NCBI GenBank assembly: GCA_029961105.1
Contig: JASBVO010000006.1
Span: 166,185-230,184 of the forward strand
Reading direction: 5' to 3'
From: Micrococcus sp.
GTDB taxonomy: Bacteria; Actinomycetota; Actinomycetes; Actinomycetales; Micrococcaceae
Length of the DNA: 64,000 nt
Shown here: positions 10,062-19,156 of the stretch, in pieces
How positions within the stretch are numbered: the first letter of the stretch is position 1
Layout: each line of letters opens with the position of its first letter
Notes under the pieces: generated by a model
Seen by the model: the letters and a program-made list of their open reading frames with translations, nothing else
What the model was told of the DNA's origin: nothing
The model's database searches: none
Position numbers and translations under genes: made by a program

Positions 10062-10306
10062 GCCTGACGCCCGGAGCCTGACGCCCTGAGCCGCGGGGCC
10101 GTTCCTGCGGAACCCTGTCCGGCGGCACCGGTTCCCGGGTCGCAGACCATGGGTCCTGGGCGCCCCCCACCCACGGTTCGTGACCCGAGAGCGCGGCGGA
10201 GCGCGCAGGCTGGTGGAGCGCGCAGGCTGGTGGAGCGCGCAGGGCGGCGAAGACCAGACCCGGGGATGACGCGGAGGTTCCCGGCACCGGCCTAGGGTGG
10301 GACACC

Positions 10307-11581
10307 GTGAACCCCCTGCGCCGCTTCGACACCTGGTTCCGCGACCACCCGATCCTCACGGACGTGCTGGTGGCATGCCTGCTGGTGTTCACCGTCTCCG
10401 GCCTGTCCGTCGGCGCCGCCGCACCGATGGGTTCCCCACGCGGGTCCGAGTTGCCGTGGATGCTGCTGTCCTTCTTCATCGCGGTCGGCCAGCTCGCCCC
10501 CTGGGCCATCCGCCGGTGGAGGCCGGTGCTGGCCGCCGGGATCACGGTGTCCTTCTGCCTCCTGCAGCTGGCCATCGGCCCGGACCTGCTGCCCTCGATC
10601 ATCGCCGTGCCCATGATGGTGCACAATCTCGCCGTCAACGGCCCCCGGTGGGCCTCACTGGCGGGGATCGGCGCGGCGCTCGCCGGGGCCGTGCTCAACG
10701 GGCTCAAGATCGCCTACGCCCCGCCGTCCTTCCTCGATCCCGGCGATGCACTGACGTCCGGCACCGGCTTCACGCACGCCGACCCGATCCAGCAGGTCAT
10801 CATCTGCAGCTCCTTCGCCGTGGGCGCGTCCGCCATCGTGCTGTCCGCCTGGGCGTTCGGGGACCTGGCCCGCACCCGCCGGCTGGCCATGGAGCAGTTG
10901 CGGGACCGGGCCCGGCAGCTCGAGGTCGAGGCCGCCCAGGAGCGGGAGCTGGCCGCCGCCGACGAGCGCAACCACATCGCCCGGGAGATGCACGACATCG
11001 TCGCCCACTCCCTCCAGGTGATCATCACCCAGGCCGACGGCGGCCGGTACGCCGGCGCACAGGACCCGGCGGTCGCCGTCGGCACCCTACACACCATCTC
11101 GGACACCGGCCGCCGCGCCCTGGGCGAGATGCGCCGGTTGCTGGGGGTGCTCCGCGGCCCGGAGGCGGTCGAGTTCCACCCGCAGCCGGGGCTGGCGGAC
11201 GTGGGCGCCCTGGTGGAGACGATCCGGCTGACCGGGCTCGAGGTGGAGTTCACGGTCGAGGGGACGCCGCGCCGCGAGCTGCCGGCCGGCGGGGAGCTCG
11301 CCGCGTACCGGGCTCTCCAGGAGTCCCTGACCAATACGGTCCGCCACGGGGGGCCGAACGCGCGGGCCATGGCCCGGCTGCGCTGGACGGCCCGGGGACT
11401 GGAGATCTCCGTGGACGACGACGGCCGGGGTGCCGCCGCGTCCGAGGAGACCCGCGGCTCGGGCCAGGGCCTCACGGGACTGCGCGAGCGCATCGGCCTG
11501 TTCGGCGGCTCGGTCACGGCGGCCCCGCGTCAGGGCGGCGGCTTGAGCGTGCACGCCACGGTGCCGTACCAGGAGATCTGA
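10307..11581 (+). CDS. sensor histidine kinase, NarL/DesK (HisKA_3) class
   Basis: TM N-terminus; ERNHIAREMHDIVAHSLQVIITQADGG; ATPase DDDGRGA...GSGQGLTGLRERIGLFGG. Confidence 0.92.
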   Translation: MNPLRRFDTWFRDHPILTDVLVACLLVFTVSGLSVGAAAPMGSPRGSELPWMLLSFFIAVGQLAPWAIRRWRPVLAAGITVSFCLLQLAIGPDLLPSIIAVPMMVHNLAVNGPRWASLAGIGAALAGAVLNGLKIAYAPPSFLDPGDALTSGTGFTHADPIQQVIICSSFAVGASAIVLSAWAFGDLARTRRLAMEQLRDRARQLEVEAAQERELAAADERNHIAREMHDIVAHSLQVIITQADGGRYAGAQDPAVAVGTLHTISDTGRRALGEMRRLLGVLRGPEAVEFHPQPGLADVGALVETIRLTGLEVEFTVEGTPRRELPAGGELAAYRALQESLTNTVRHGGPNARAMARLRWTARGLEISVDDDGRGAAASEETRGSGQGLTGLRERIGLFGGSVTAAPRQGGGLSVHATVPYQEI

Positions 11582-11716
11582 TCGCGCCCGGACGCCGTCC
11601 GGGACCGTTCGACCGGGACGACCGCCGGTGACATCCGTCCGCTCCCGGAGGACACGTCCGTGCGGGAGGCCAGGGGGACACGTCCTCTCGACGCGGACGG
11701 AATGCCCGATGATGGG

Positions 11717-12547
11717 ATGGTGACCGTAGACCCCGCCCCGATCCGCGTCGCCCTCGTGGACGACCAGCAGCTGGTCCGCTCCGGACTGGGCATGCTCATC
11801 AACTCCCAGCCGGATCTGGACGTGGTCGGTGAGGCCTCGACCGGCCGGGAGGCCGTGGCCTCCCCCTCGGTGCGCGGCGCGGACGTCATCCTGATGGACG
11901 TCCGCATGCCGCAGATGGACGGCATCGCCGCCACGCGCGCCCTGCTCGGCGAGGTCCCCGACGGCGGCCGGGCACCGGGTCCGGACCGCGCGGCGCCCGG
12001 GGCCGCGGAAACCGGGGCCGCGGAACCGGGGGCCGCGGAACCCGGGGCCGCTGCCGGCCGGACACCGGACCACCGGGACGGGACGGGCGCAGTGACCGGC
12101 CCGCGCGTGGTGGTCCTGACGACCTTCGACCTGGACGAGTACGCGCTGGAGGCGATCGAGGCCGGAGCCTCCGGGTTCCTGCTCAAGGACGCCCCGCCCG
12201 AGGAGCTGCTGGCGGCCATCCGCACCGTGCACCGGGGGGATGCGGTCATCGCCCCCTCGACGACCCGCCGGCTGCTCGACCACATGGCTCCCACCCTGCG
12301 CCGGGACCATGCCAGGGACCGGCGGCGGCAACAGGAGGCCGCCGCGGTGGAGTCCCTGACCCGCCGTGAGCGGGAGGTGCTGGAGCTGATGGCCCGCGGC
12401 GAGTCGAACCAGGAGATCGCCGCCGGGCTGTTCCTGTCCGAGGCCACGGTCAAGACCCACGTGGGACGCGTCCTGGCCAAGCTCGGGGCACGGGACCGGG
12501 TGCAGGCCGTGGTCACCGCCTACCGGACGGGCGTGGCGCACCCCTAG
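11717..12547 (+). CDS. LuxR/NarL-family response regulator with low-complexity insertion in receiver domain
   Basis: [20 protein letters not shown]...[22 protein letters not shown]-term [49 protein letters not shown]. Confidence 0.92.
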   Translation: MVTVDPAPIRVALVDDQQLVRSGLGMLINSQPDLDVVGEASTGREAVASPSVRGADVILMDVRMPQMDGIAATRALLGEVPDGGRAPGPDRAAPGAAETGAAEPGAAEPGAAAGRTPDHRDGTGAVTGPRVVVLTTFDLDEYALEAIEAGASGFLLKDAPPEELLAAIRTVHRGDAVIAPSTTRRLLDHMAPTLRRDHARDRRRQQEAAAVESLTRREREVLELMARGESNQEIAAGLFLSEATVKTHVGRVLAKLGARDRVQAVVTAYRTGVAHP

Positions 12548-12615
12548 GCCGGCGTGCCGGGAGGCGGGCCCTGGTGCCGGCGACCTGGCACAGCGAGCTG
12601 ACCGATGAACCCGCG

Positions 12616-14133
12616 CTAGCCTGCGGCCGGAATCCAGAGCATGGTGGCGACGGCCCACAGCAGGATGCAGCCCAGCACGTACGGCATGGTCACGCGGAGC
12701 ATGTTGCCCCGCGTCACGGCCGGTCCCGGCGTGTCCGCGCGCTGGTGCGGAGCGGCCAGCCGGTAGGCCAGTTCGATGCGCGCCGGACTGGTCAGCGTGC
12801 CCAGGCCCGCCCCGGCGTTCTGGGAGGCCATCACCCACAGCGGATCCACCCCGAGCGCGTGGGCGGAGGCCGTCTGGGTGCCACCGAACATCGAGTTCGC
12901 GCCCGTGTTCGAGGCGGTGATGTAGCCGCCCAGTCCGCCGATCCACGGCACCAGGAACAGGTAGCCGGCACCCAGGGAGGTCAGGGCCCCGGCCAGAGAC
13001 TGGGCCAGCCCGCCGCCGGACACCGCGTAGCCCAGCAGCAGGTACAGCCCGGTGGGCACGGCGGTGCCCAGCCACATCCGCCAGGTCTCCCGGGGCAGCC
13101 GCCACCGGTGGTCACGGTCCAGGGCCAGCACCACGATGCCACTGAGGGCACCGATCGTGGACCACACGGCCGGGGAGCCGAGGACCGCCCCGAGACCGCC
13201 CGGCAGCAGGAACCGCTCGACCATCTGGCCCGCGATGGTGCCGGCTAGCAGCACCAGGTAGGGCGTCAGGGCCCGCCACGGCGTGGGACCCAGCCGTCCG
13301 CGGCTGATGACCAGCGCCCAGGTGGCGGCCATCAGCAGGGACCCGACGGCGCCCGCCACGGCGGTGCCCAGCAGCAGGTTCGCGCCGAGCACGAGGGCGG
13401 CGAGGGCCAGCCCGGAGGCCAGTCCGGTGGCGATCCAGACGGCGTAGGCGGACCGGGGCGGGCGTGCCCTCCCGGGCCCCTCGCCTTCGTGCTCCCCTGC
13501 GGCGCTCCCGGCTCCCGTCCGGGCCGCCTCGGCGGCGCCCCGGCCGGCGACGACGGCGGCCACGGCGCCGGAGCCGGCGAAGGCCAGGACGTTGAACACC
13601 CCGGAAGCCAGGCCGAGGTCCAGCAGCGGGACCCCGGCGATCCCCGCCCCGAGCAGGGTACCGGGGGCCATGGAGCCCCACGGGGCGACGGCCAGTCCGA
13701 GCAGGGCCAGCGTGGCAGCACGGATTGGGGTGAAGCCGAGCGAGAGCAACAGGGGCAGGCCGATCATGACGGACACCCCGAACCCGGTCACCGATTCCAG
13801 GAACGGCACCACGCCGGACACCATCAGCAGGGCCGAGGCCACCGTGGGACCGCCGCCGGCCGACAGCCAGCCAGCGATCCGCCGCTGCGCCCCGCTGCGG
13901 TCCATGACGCGAGAGAGCAGGATGCCACCGGCGATGATGCCGAGCACCTCCACCAGCGTGCCCATCCCCGCGCCGAACGCACCGGCCAGCTCGGCCGGGG
14001 CCGTGCGGAACCACAGCAGGCCGGCCAGCAGCGCGGCCACCAGGCCTGCGCCCGGGGGCACCCAGGCGGGGGCCGGCACCACCAGCAGGGCCAGGGTCAG
14101 CACGATGGGCAGCGCCGCCACGAGCACGTCCAC
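12616..14133 (-). CDS. L-lactate permease (LctP) family transporter
   Basis: Polytopic; FLESVTGFGVSVMIGLPLLLSLGFTPIRAATLALLG; GYITASNTGANSMFGGTQ. Confidence 0.85.
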   Translation of the reverse strand: MDVLVAALPIVLTLALLVVPAPAWVPPGAGLVAALLAGLLWFRTAPAELAGAFGAGMGTLVEVLGIIAGGILLSRVMDRSGAQRRIAGWLSAGGGPTVASALLMVSGVVPFLESVTGFGVSVMIGLPLLLSLGFTPIRAATLALLGLAVAPWGSMAPGTLLGAGIAGVPLLDLGLASGVFNVLAFAGSGAVAAVVAGRGAAEAARTGAGSAAGEHEGEGPGRARPPRSAYAVWIATGLASGLALAALVLGANLLLGTAVAGAVGSLLMAATWALVISRGRLGPTPWRALTPYLVLLAGTIAGQMVERFLLPGGLGAVLGSPAVWSTIGALSGIVVLALDRDHRWRLPRETWRMWLGTAVPTGLYLLLGYAVSGGGLAQSLAGALTSLGAGYLFLVPWIGGLGGYITASNTGANSMFGGTQTASAHALGVDPLWVMASQNAGAGLGTLTSPARIELAYRLAAPHQRADTPGPAVTRGNMLRVTMPYVLGCILLWAVATMLWIPAAG

Positions 14134-14406
14134 CGCAGCCTCCGTCCCGTCCTGCCGCCGTCGCAGGTGCCTGTTCCTCGCGGACGATCCGTGCGCCGCC
14201 GCCCCCGCGAATGCTACCGGCCCTCACCGGCGCCCCTTCCGCACCCGGCCGCCCCCGGTCACACGAGGTCTCCTGCCTCCGGGTGTCCCGTAGTCCCCCC
14301 GGAGTCCGGGATGCCCCCGAGTCATCCCGGAGGATGACCCGGATTCACCACGGAACGGGCCTCCAGGCCGATCCGTGCGGGGCCTCCGGCGGCGAGAGTG
14401 GACACC

Positions 14407-15231
14407 ATGAATCCCACCACTGACCTCACCGCCGCCGAGCACGCCTCGGCCAGCGCGTCCACCACCACCTCCCCGGACCCATCCGCGCAGTCGGTCGCCT
14501 CCTCTGTTCCGGCGGTCTCGGCTCGGGGGCTGGTGAAGACCTACGGCCGCGGCGAGGCCGCGGTGCGCGCGCTGGCCGGGGTGGACGTGGACTTCGCCGC
14601 CGGGGCCTTCACCGCGATCATGGGCCCCTCCGGCTCCGGCAAGTCCACCCTGATGCACTGCCTGGCCGGACTGGACACCGCCGACGCCGGCCGGATCACC
14701 CTGGGCGGCCAGGACATCACCGGCCTGAACGACGCCGCCCTGACCCGGCTGCGCCGGGACCGGATCGGCTTCGTCTTCCAGGCCTTCAACCTCGTCCCCA
14801 CCCTGACCGCGGAGCAGAACATCCTGCTGCCCCTGGACCTGGCCGGCACACCGGTGGACCGGACCTGGCTGGCCGAGGTCGTCGGGATCCTGGGCCTGGC
14901 CGACCGGCTCAAGCACAAGCCGCACGAGCTCTCCGGCGGCCAGCAGCAGCGCGTGGCCGTGGCCCGGGCCCTGCTCACCCGCCCCGAGGTGGTGTTCGGT
15001 GACGAGCCGACCGGCAACCTGGACTCCGCCACCGGGGCCGAGGTCCTCGCCCTGCTGCGCCGCTCGGCCCGGCAGATGGGCCAGACCATCATCATGGTCA
15101 CCCACGACCCGGTGGCCGCCTCCTACGCCGACCGCGTCGTGCTGCTCGCCGACGGCCGCCTGGCCGGGGAGATCAACGAGCCGACCCCGCAGAACGTGCT
15201 GGCCTCCCTGACGAAGCTGGGGGTGGGCTGA
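14407..15231 (+). CDS. ABC transporter ATP-binding protein (LolD/MacB-type), copy 1
   Basis: Walker A GPSGSGKSTLMHCLAG; signature LSGGQQQRVAVARALL; Walker B VVFGDEPTGNLD. Confidence 0.95.
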   Translation: MNPTTDLTAAEHASASASTTTSPDPSAQSVASSVPAVSARGLVKTYGRGEAAVRALAGVDVDFAAGAFTAIMGPSGSGKSTLMHCLAGLDTADAGRITLGGQDITGLNDAALTRLRRDRIGFVFQAFNLVPTLTAEQNILLPLDLAGTPVDRTWLAEVVGILGLADRLKHKPHELSGGQQQRVAVARALLTRPEVVFGDEPTGNLDSATGAEVLALLRRSARQMGQTIIMVTHDPVAASYADRVVLLADGRLAGEINEPTPQNVLASLTKLGVG

Positions 15232-15417
15232 GCCATGCTCAAGCTCGCACTCTCACAACTGAGGGACCAGCCACGCCGATACGTCTCGGTGCTGCTGGCC
15301 ATCGTCATCGGCGTCACCTTCCTGGCCTCCGCCCTACTGGTTGGCTCCTCCTCCACCGCCAGCCTGCGCAACTCCCTCGGCGCCACCTACTCCCGCGCCG
15401 ACCTCGTCATCGCCCCC
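14509..15417 (+). repeat. direct repeat copy A (~909 bp), identical to 18248..19156
   Basis: Sequence comparison at offset +3739; three overlapping ORFs in different frames/strands are identical in both copies. Confidence 0.9.
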
Positions 15418-17928
15418 GCCCCCGACGCCGCCTTCGACACCCTGACGGGACTGGCGGCCGCGGCCGGCACGTCGGCCGAGCCGGGCCCGCTCCAGGACGT
15501 GGAGGGTGTCCGGGAGGCCTACGCCCACGTCGTCACGCCCGTGGGCGTCAAGCGCCCGGCGGACCGGGAGGGCACGGGCACGTGGGGCCCGACGTCGGAC
15601 TACGCCCTGGTCGCCACCATGCCGCAGGATCCCTCGCTGGTCCCCGAGGAACTCGTGGACGGCCGGTACCCGGCCGCCGGTTCGGCCTCCGAGATCGTCC
15701 TGGACGAGCGCGCCGCCCGGGACTTCGGGCTCGACGTCGGCTCCGGCACCTTCCTGATGTCCGGGATGGCGGCCGACGCCGCCGGACGCAAGGTCACCGT
15801 GGTCGGGCTCTCCGAGGTCTCCCAGGACCCGAACGCCATCGGCGCCATCCAGGTCCGCGCCGACCAGGCCCTCACCGCCCAGCTCAGGGCTGATGCCGCC
15901 GCCGCGTTCCAGCCCGGTGCCGGCGCTGCCGCCGGTGAGCCCAGCGCCGGGGAGGAGGCCGCCCAGGCCGAGATGGCGGAGGTCATGACCGCCGCCTACG
16001 CCGAGTACGTGCTGGTCCGACTCGAGCCCGGAGCCGACCGCGACGCGGTCGCGGCCGCCCTGCAGGACGCCACCGACGCCGAGGGGCTGGCCGTCACGGT
16101 CGCCACACCGGACGTGCAGGCGCAGCAGCAGATGGCGCAGATGGCCGGCTCGAACGTCTTCGTCTGGGTCCTGGGGGCCTTCGCCGCCATCGCCCTGCTG
16201 GTGACCGCCCTGGTCATCGCCAACACCTTCTCCGTCCTGGTGGCCCAGCGGTCCCGGGACCTGGCCCTGCAGCGCGCGCTGGGCGCCTCGCGGCGGCAGG
16301 TCCGCGGGTCCGTGCTGGCCGAGGCCGGGGTGGTCGGGTTGGTCGGCGCCGCGATTGGCATAGGGCTGGCCTGCGGGCTGGTCGCCGTGCTCGTCGCCTG
16401 GGGCGCCACCAACGATGGCTTCGGTTTCCTCACCTTCGAGGCGGCCCCGCGTGACCTGGTCGTCTCGGTGGCCGTCGGCGTGCTGCTGACCATGCTCGCC
16501 TCCTCATCGGCCGCCGTCGCCGCCACCCGGGTCTCCCCGCTGGAGGCCATGCGCCCGAAGGAGGACGCGGCCCTGGGCAACCGGGCCGGCGTCGTCCGGC
16601 TGGTGGCCGGCGCCCTGCTGCTCGTGGCCGGCGCCGCGGGGCTGGTCTGGGGCGCCGCAAGCGCCAACCTGGGCGTCGCCGTCGCCGGCGGGGCCGTCTC
16701 CTTCGTGGGCGTGCTGATGCTGGCGGTGCTGTTCGTGCCGGCCGTCGTGTCGGTGGCGGGCCAGGCGGCCCGGCCGGCCGGGGTGCCCGGGCGGATGGCC
16801 CGGGTCAACGCGGTGCGCAATCCGGGCCGGACCGCCGCCACGGCGTCCGCGCTGCTGATCGGCACCACCCTGGTCGCCATGATGCTCACCGGCGGGCGCA
16901 CCGCCCAGGTCCAGATGGACACCATCTTCAGCGCCGAGTTCCCCGTCGACCTGCAGGTCGTGCTCGCCGCCGACGGCGGTGCCACCGAACGCGAGAAGGT
17001 CGCCGCGCTGGACGGCGTGGACGCCGCGGCCCTGCTGCTGCCGGCCGGCACCGCGGCGGTCGACGGGGGCTCCACCGCCGTGTACGCCGCCGATCCCGCC
17101 CAGTTGCGCGAGGTGGTGGCCGGGCTGCCGGCCGGCGCGGCCGAACGCCTGGGTGATCCCGGCACCGTCCTGGTGCCGAACACCGTGGAGTCCGGGACCC
17201 TGACGGTCACCGGACCGGAGGGATCCCGCGAGTTCGACACCGTCCTGAGCGCCTCCTCCGCCCTGCTGCCGGTGATCTCCCTGGAGGACGCCCGGGCCCT
17301 GGGCCTGGACGCCGCGGCGGGTGCCGGGCCGGGCGCCGGATCCGGAACCGCCGAGGCCACCCCGCAGCTGTGGCTGCAGGCCGGGGACGGGATCACCCTG
17401 GACGGGCTGCAGGAACTGAACACCGCGGTGGCGCAGGCCGCCGGGGTCTCCCAGGAACAGGTCAGCGGCGAACTGGCCCTGCGGCTGCTGTACTCGATGA
17501 TCATCGACGGGATGCTCATGGTGGTCACGGCCCTGCTGGCCGTCTCGGTGCTCATCGCCCTGATCGGCGTGGCGAACACCCTGTCCCTGTCCGCCATCGA
17601 GCGCACCCGGGAGAACTCCCTGATGCGTGCCCTCGGACTCACGCGCGGCGGGCTGCGCGGCATGCTCGCCCTGGAGGCCGTGCTCATCTCCGGGGTGGCG
17701 GCCCTCATCGGCAGCGCCCTGGGCACCGTCTACGGTGGCCTGGGCGCCCACACGGTCTTCGGGCCCATGGCCGCCGGCATCGGCCAGTCGATCGTCTGGC
17801 CGGCCGTGCCGTGGCCCGAACTGGCGCTGATCGTGCTGGTCTCCGTGGTCGCCGGGCTGCTCGCCTCCGTGGCGCCGTCCCAGCGGGCGGCCCGGCTGTC
17901 CCCGGTGCAGGGGCTCGCCATGGCCTGA
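15235..17928 (+). CDS. ABC transporter permease, FtsX/MacB-type, copy 1
   Basis: Starts 3 nt after ATPase stop; MLKLALSQLRDQPRRYVSVLLAIVIGVTFLASALLVG; two FtsX domains, C-term SPVQGLAMA. Confidence 0.93.
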   Translation: MLKLALSQLRDQPRRYVSVLLAIVIGVTFLASALLVGSSSTASLRNSLGATYSRADLVIAPAPDAAFDTLTGLAAAAGTSAEPGPLQDVEGVREAYAHVVTPVGVKRPADREGTGTWGPTSDYALVATMPQDPSLVPEELVDGRYPAAGSASEIVLDERAARDFGLDVGSGTFLMSGMAADAAGRKVTVVGLSEVSQDPNAIGAIQVRADQALTAQLRADAAAAFQPGAGAAAGEPSAGEEAAQAEMAEVMTAAYAEYVLVRLEPGADRDAVAAALQDATDAEGLAVTVATPDVQAQQQMAQMAGSNVFVWVLGAFAAIALLVTALVIANTFSVLVAQRSRDLALQRALGASRRQVRGSVLAEAGVVGLVGAAIGIGLACGLVAVLVAWGATNDGFGFLTFEAAPRDLVVSVAVGVLLTMLASSSAAVAATRVSPLEAMRPKEDAALGNRAGVVRLVAGALLLVAGAAGLVWGAASANLGVAVAGGAVSFVGVLMLAVLFVPAVVSVAGQAARPAGVPGRMARVNAVRNPGRTAATASALLIGTTLVAMMLTGGRTAQVQMDTIFSAEFPVDLQVVLAADGGATEREKVAALDGVDAAALLLPAGTAAVDGGSTAVYAADPAQLREVVAGLPAGAAERLGDPGTVLVPNTVESGTLTVTGPEGSREFDTVLSASSALLPVISLEDARALGLDAAAGAGPGAGSGTAEATPQLWLQAGDGITLDGLQELNTAVAQAAGVSQEQVSGELALRLLYSMIIDGMLMVVTALLAVSVLIALIGVANTLSLSAIERTRENSLMRALGLTRGGLRGMLALEAVLISGVAALIGSALGTVYGGLGAHTVFGPMAAGIGQSIVWPAVPWPELALIVLVSVVAGLLASVAPSQRAARLSPVQGLAMA

Positions 17929-18115
17929 CCGTGGCCGCATCAAGGGGGAGGGCTCACCGCGGATGCACCATGCGTCCATGGTGGGTCCTCCCTCCTCGTC
18001 CCGGGGCCACCACGTCCCGGGGCCACCACGTCCCGGGCGGGATGATGGCGGTCCGGGACGTCCCTGCCCCGTCATGGTTTCCGGGAAGAGGCGCCACACA
18101 GGCAATAGTGGAGCC

Positions 18116-18970
18116 ATGGAGATCACTGACGCCGCTCCCGGATCCTTCGCCCGTCCGAACGCCCAGGGGGCCGCCTCGCCCTCGGAGCAACCGTCAACGC
18201 CGGGTCGGTCCACTCTGCCCGCGCAGCGCCGGGCCACCACTCCGGCCCCGGCGGTCTCGGCTCGGGGGCTGGTGAAGACCTACGGCCGCGGCGAGGCCGC
18301 GGTGCGCGCGCTGGCCGGGGTGGACGTGGACTTCGCCGCCGGGGCCTTCACCGCGATCATGGGCCCCTCCGGCTCCGGCAAGTCCACCCTGATGCACTGC
18401 CTGGCCGGACTGGACACCGCCGACGCCGGCCGGATCACCCTGGGCGGCCAGGACATCACCGGCCTGAACGACGCCGCCCTGACCCGGCTGCGCCGGGACC
18501 GGATCGGCTTCGTCTTCCAGGCCTTCAACCTCGTCCCCACCCTGACCGCGGAGCAGAACATCCTGCTGCCCCTGGACCTGGCCGGCACACCGGTGGACCG
18601 GACCTGGCTGGCCGAGGTCGTCGGGATCCTGGGCCTGGCCGACCGGCTCAAGCACAAGCCGCACGAGCTCTCCGGCGGCCAGCAGCAGCGCGTGGCCGTG
18701 GCCCGGGCCCTGCTCACCCGCCCCGAGGTGGTGTTCGGTGACGAGCCGACCGGCAACCTGGACTCCGCCACCGGGGCCGAGGTCCTCGCCCTGCTGCGCC
18801 GCTCGGCCCGGCAGATGGGCCAGACCATCATCATGGTCACCCACGACCCGGTGGCCGCCTCCTACGCCGACCGCGTCGTGCTGCTCGCCGACGGCCGCCT
18901 GGCCGGGGAGATCAACGAGCCGACCCCGCAGAACGTGCTGGCCTCCCTGACGAAGCTGGGGGTGGGCTGA
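18116..18970 (+). CDS. ABC transporter ATP-binding protein (LolD/MacB-type), copy 2
   Basis: From ~18248 identical to copy 1 (offset 3739 bp); different N-terminal ~44 aa. Confidence 0.95.
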   Translation: MEITDAAPGSFARPNAQGAASPSEQPSTPGRSTLPAQRRATTPAPAVSARGLVKTYGRGEAAVRALAGVDVDFAAGAFTAIMGPSGSGKSTLMHCLAGLDTADAGRITLGGQDITGLNDAALTRLRRDRIGFVFQAFNLVPTLTAEQNILLPLDLAGTPVDRTWLAEVVGILGLADRLKHKPHELSGGQQQRVAVARALLTRPEVVFGDEPTGNLDSATGAEVLALLRRSARQMGQTIIMVTHDPVAASYADRVVLLADGRLAGEINEPTPQNVLASLTKLGVG

Positions 18971-19156
18971 GCCATGCTCAAGCTCGCACTCTCACAACTG
19001 AGGGACCAGCCACGCCGATACGTCTCGGTGCTGCTGGCCATCGTCATCGGCGTCACCTTCCTGGCCTCCGCCCTACTGGTTGGCTCCTCCTCCACCGCCA
19101 GCCTGCGCAACTCCCTCGGCGCCACCTACTCCCGCGCCGACCTCGTCATCGCCCCC
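18248..19156 (+). repeat. direct repeat copy B (~909 bp)
   Basis: As for copy A; identity stops at cgccccc|gcc versus cgccccc|aca in the permease. Confidence 0.9.
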
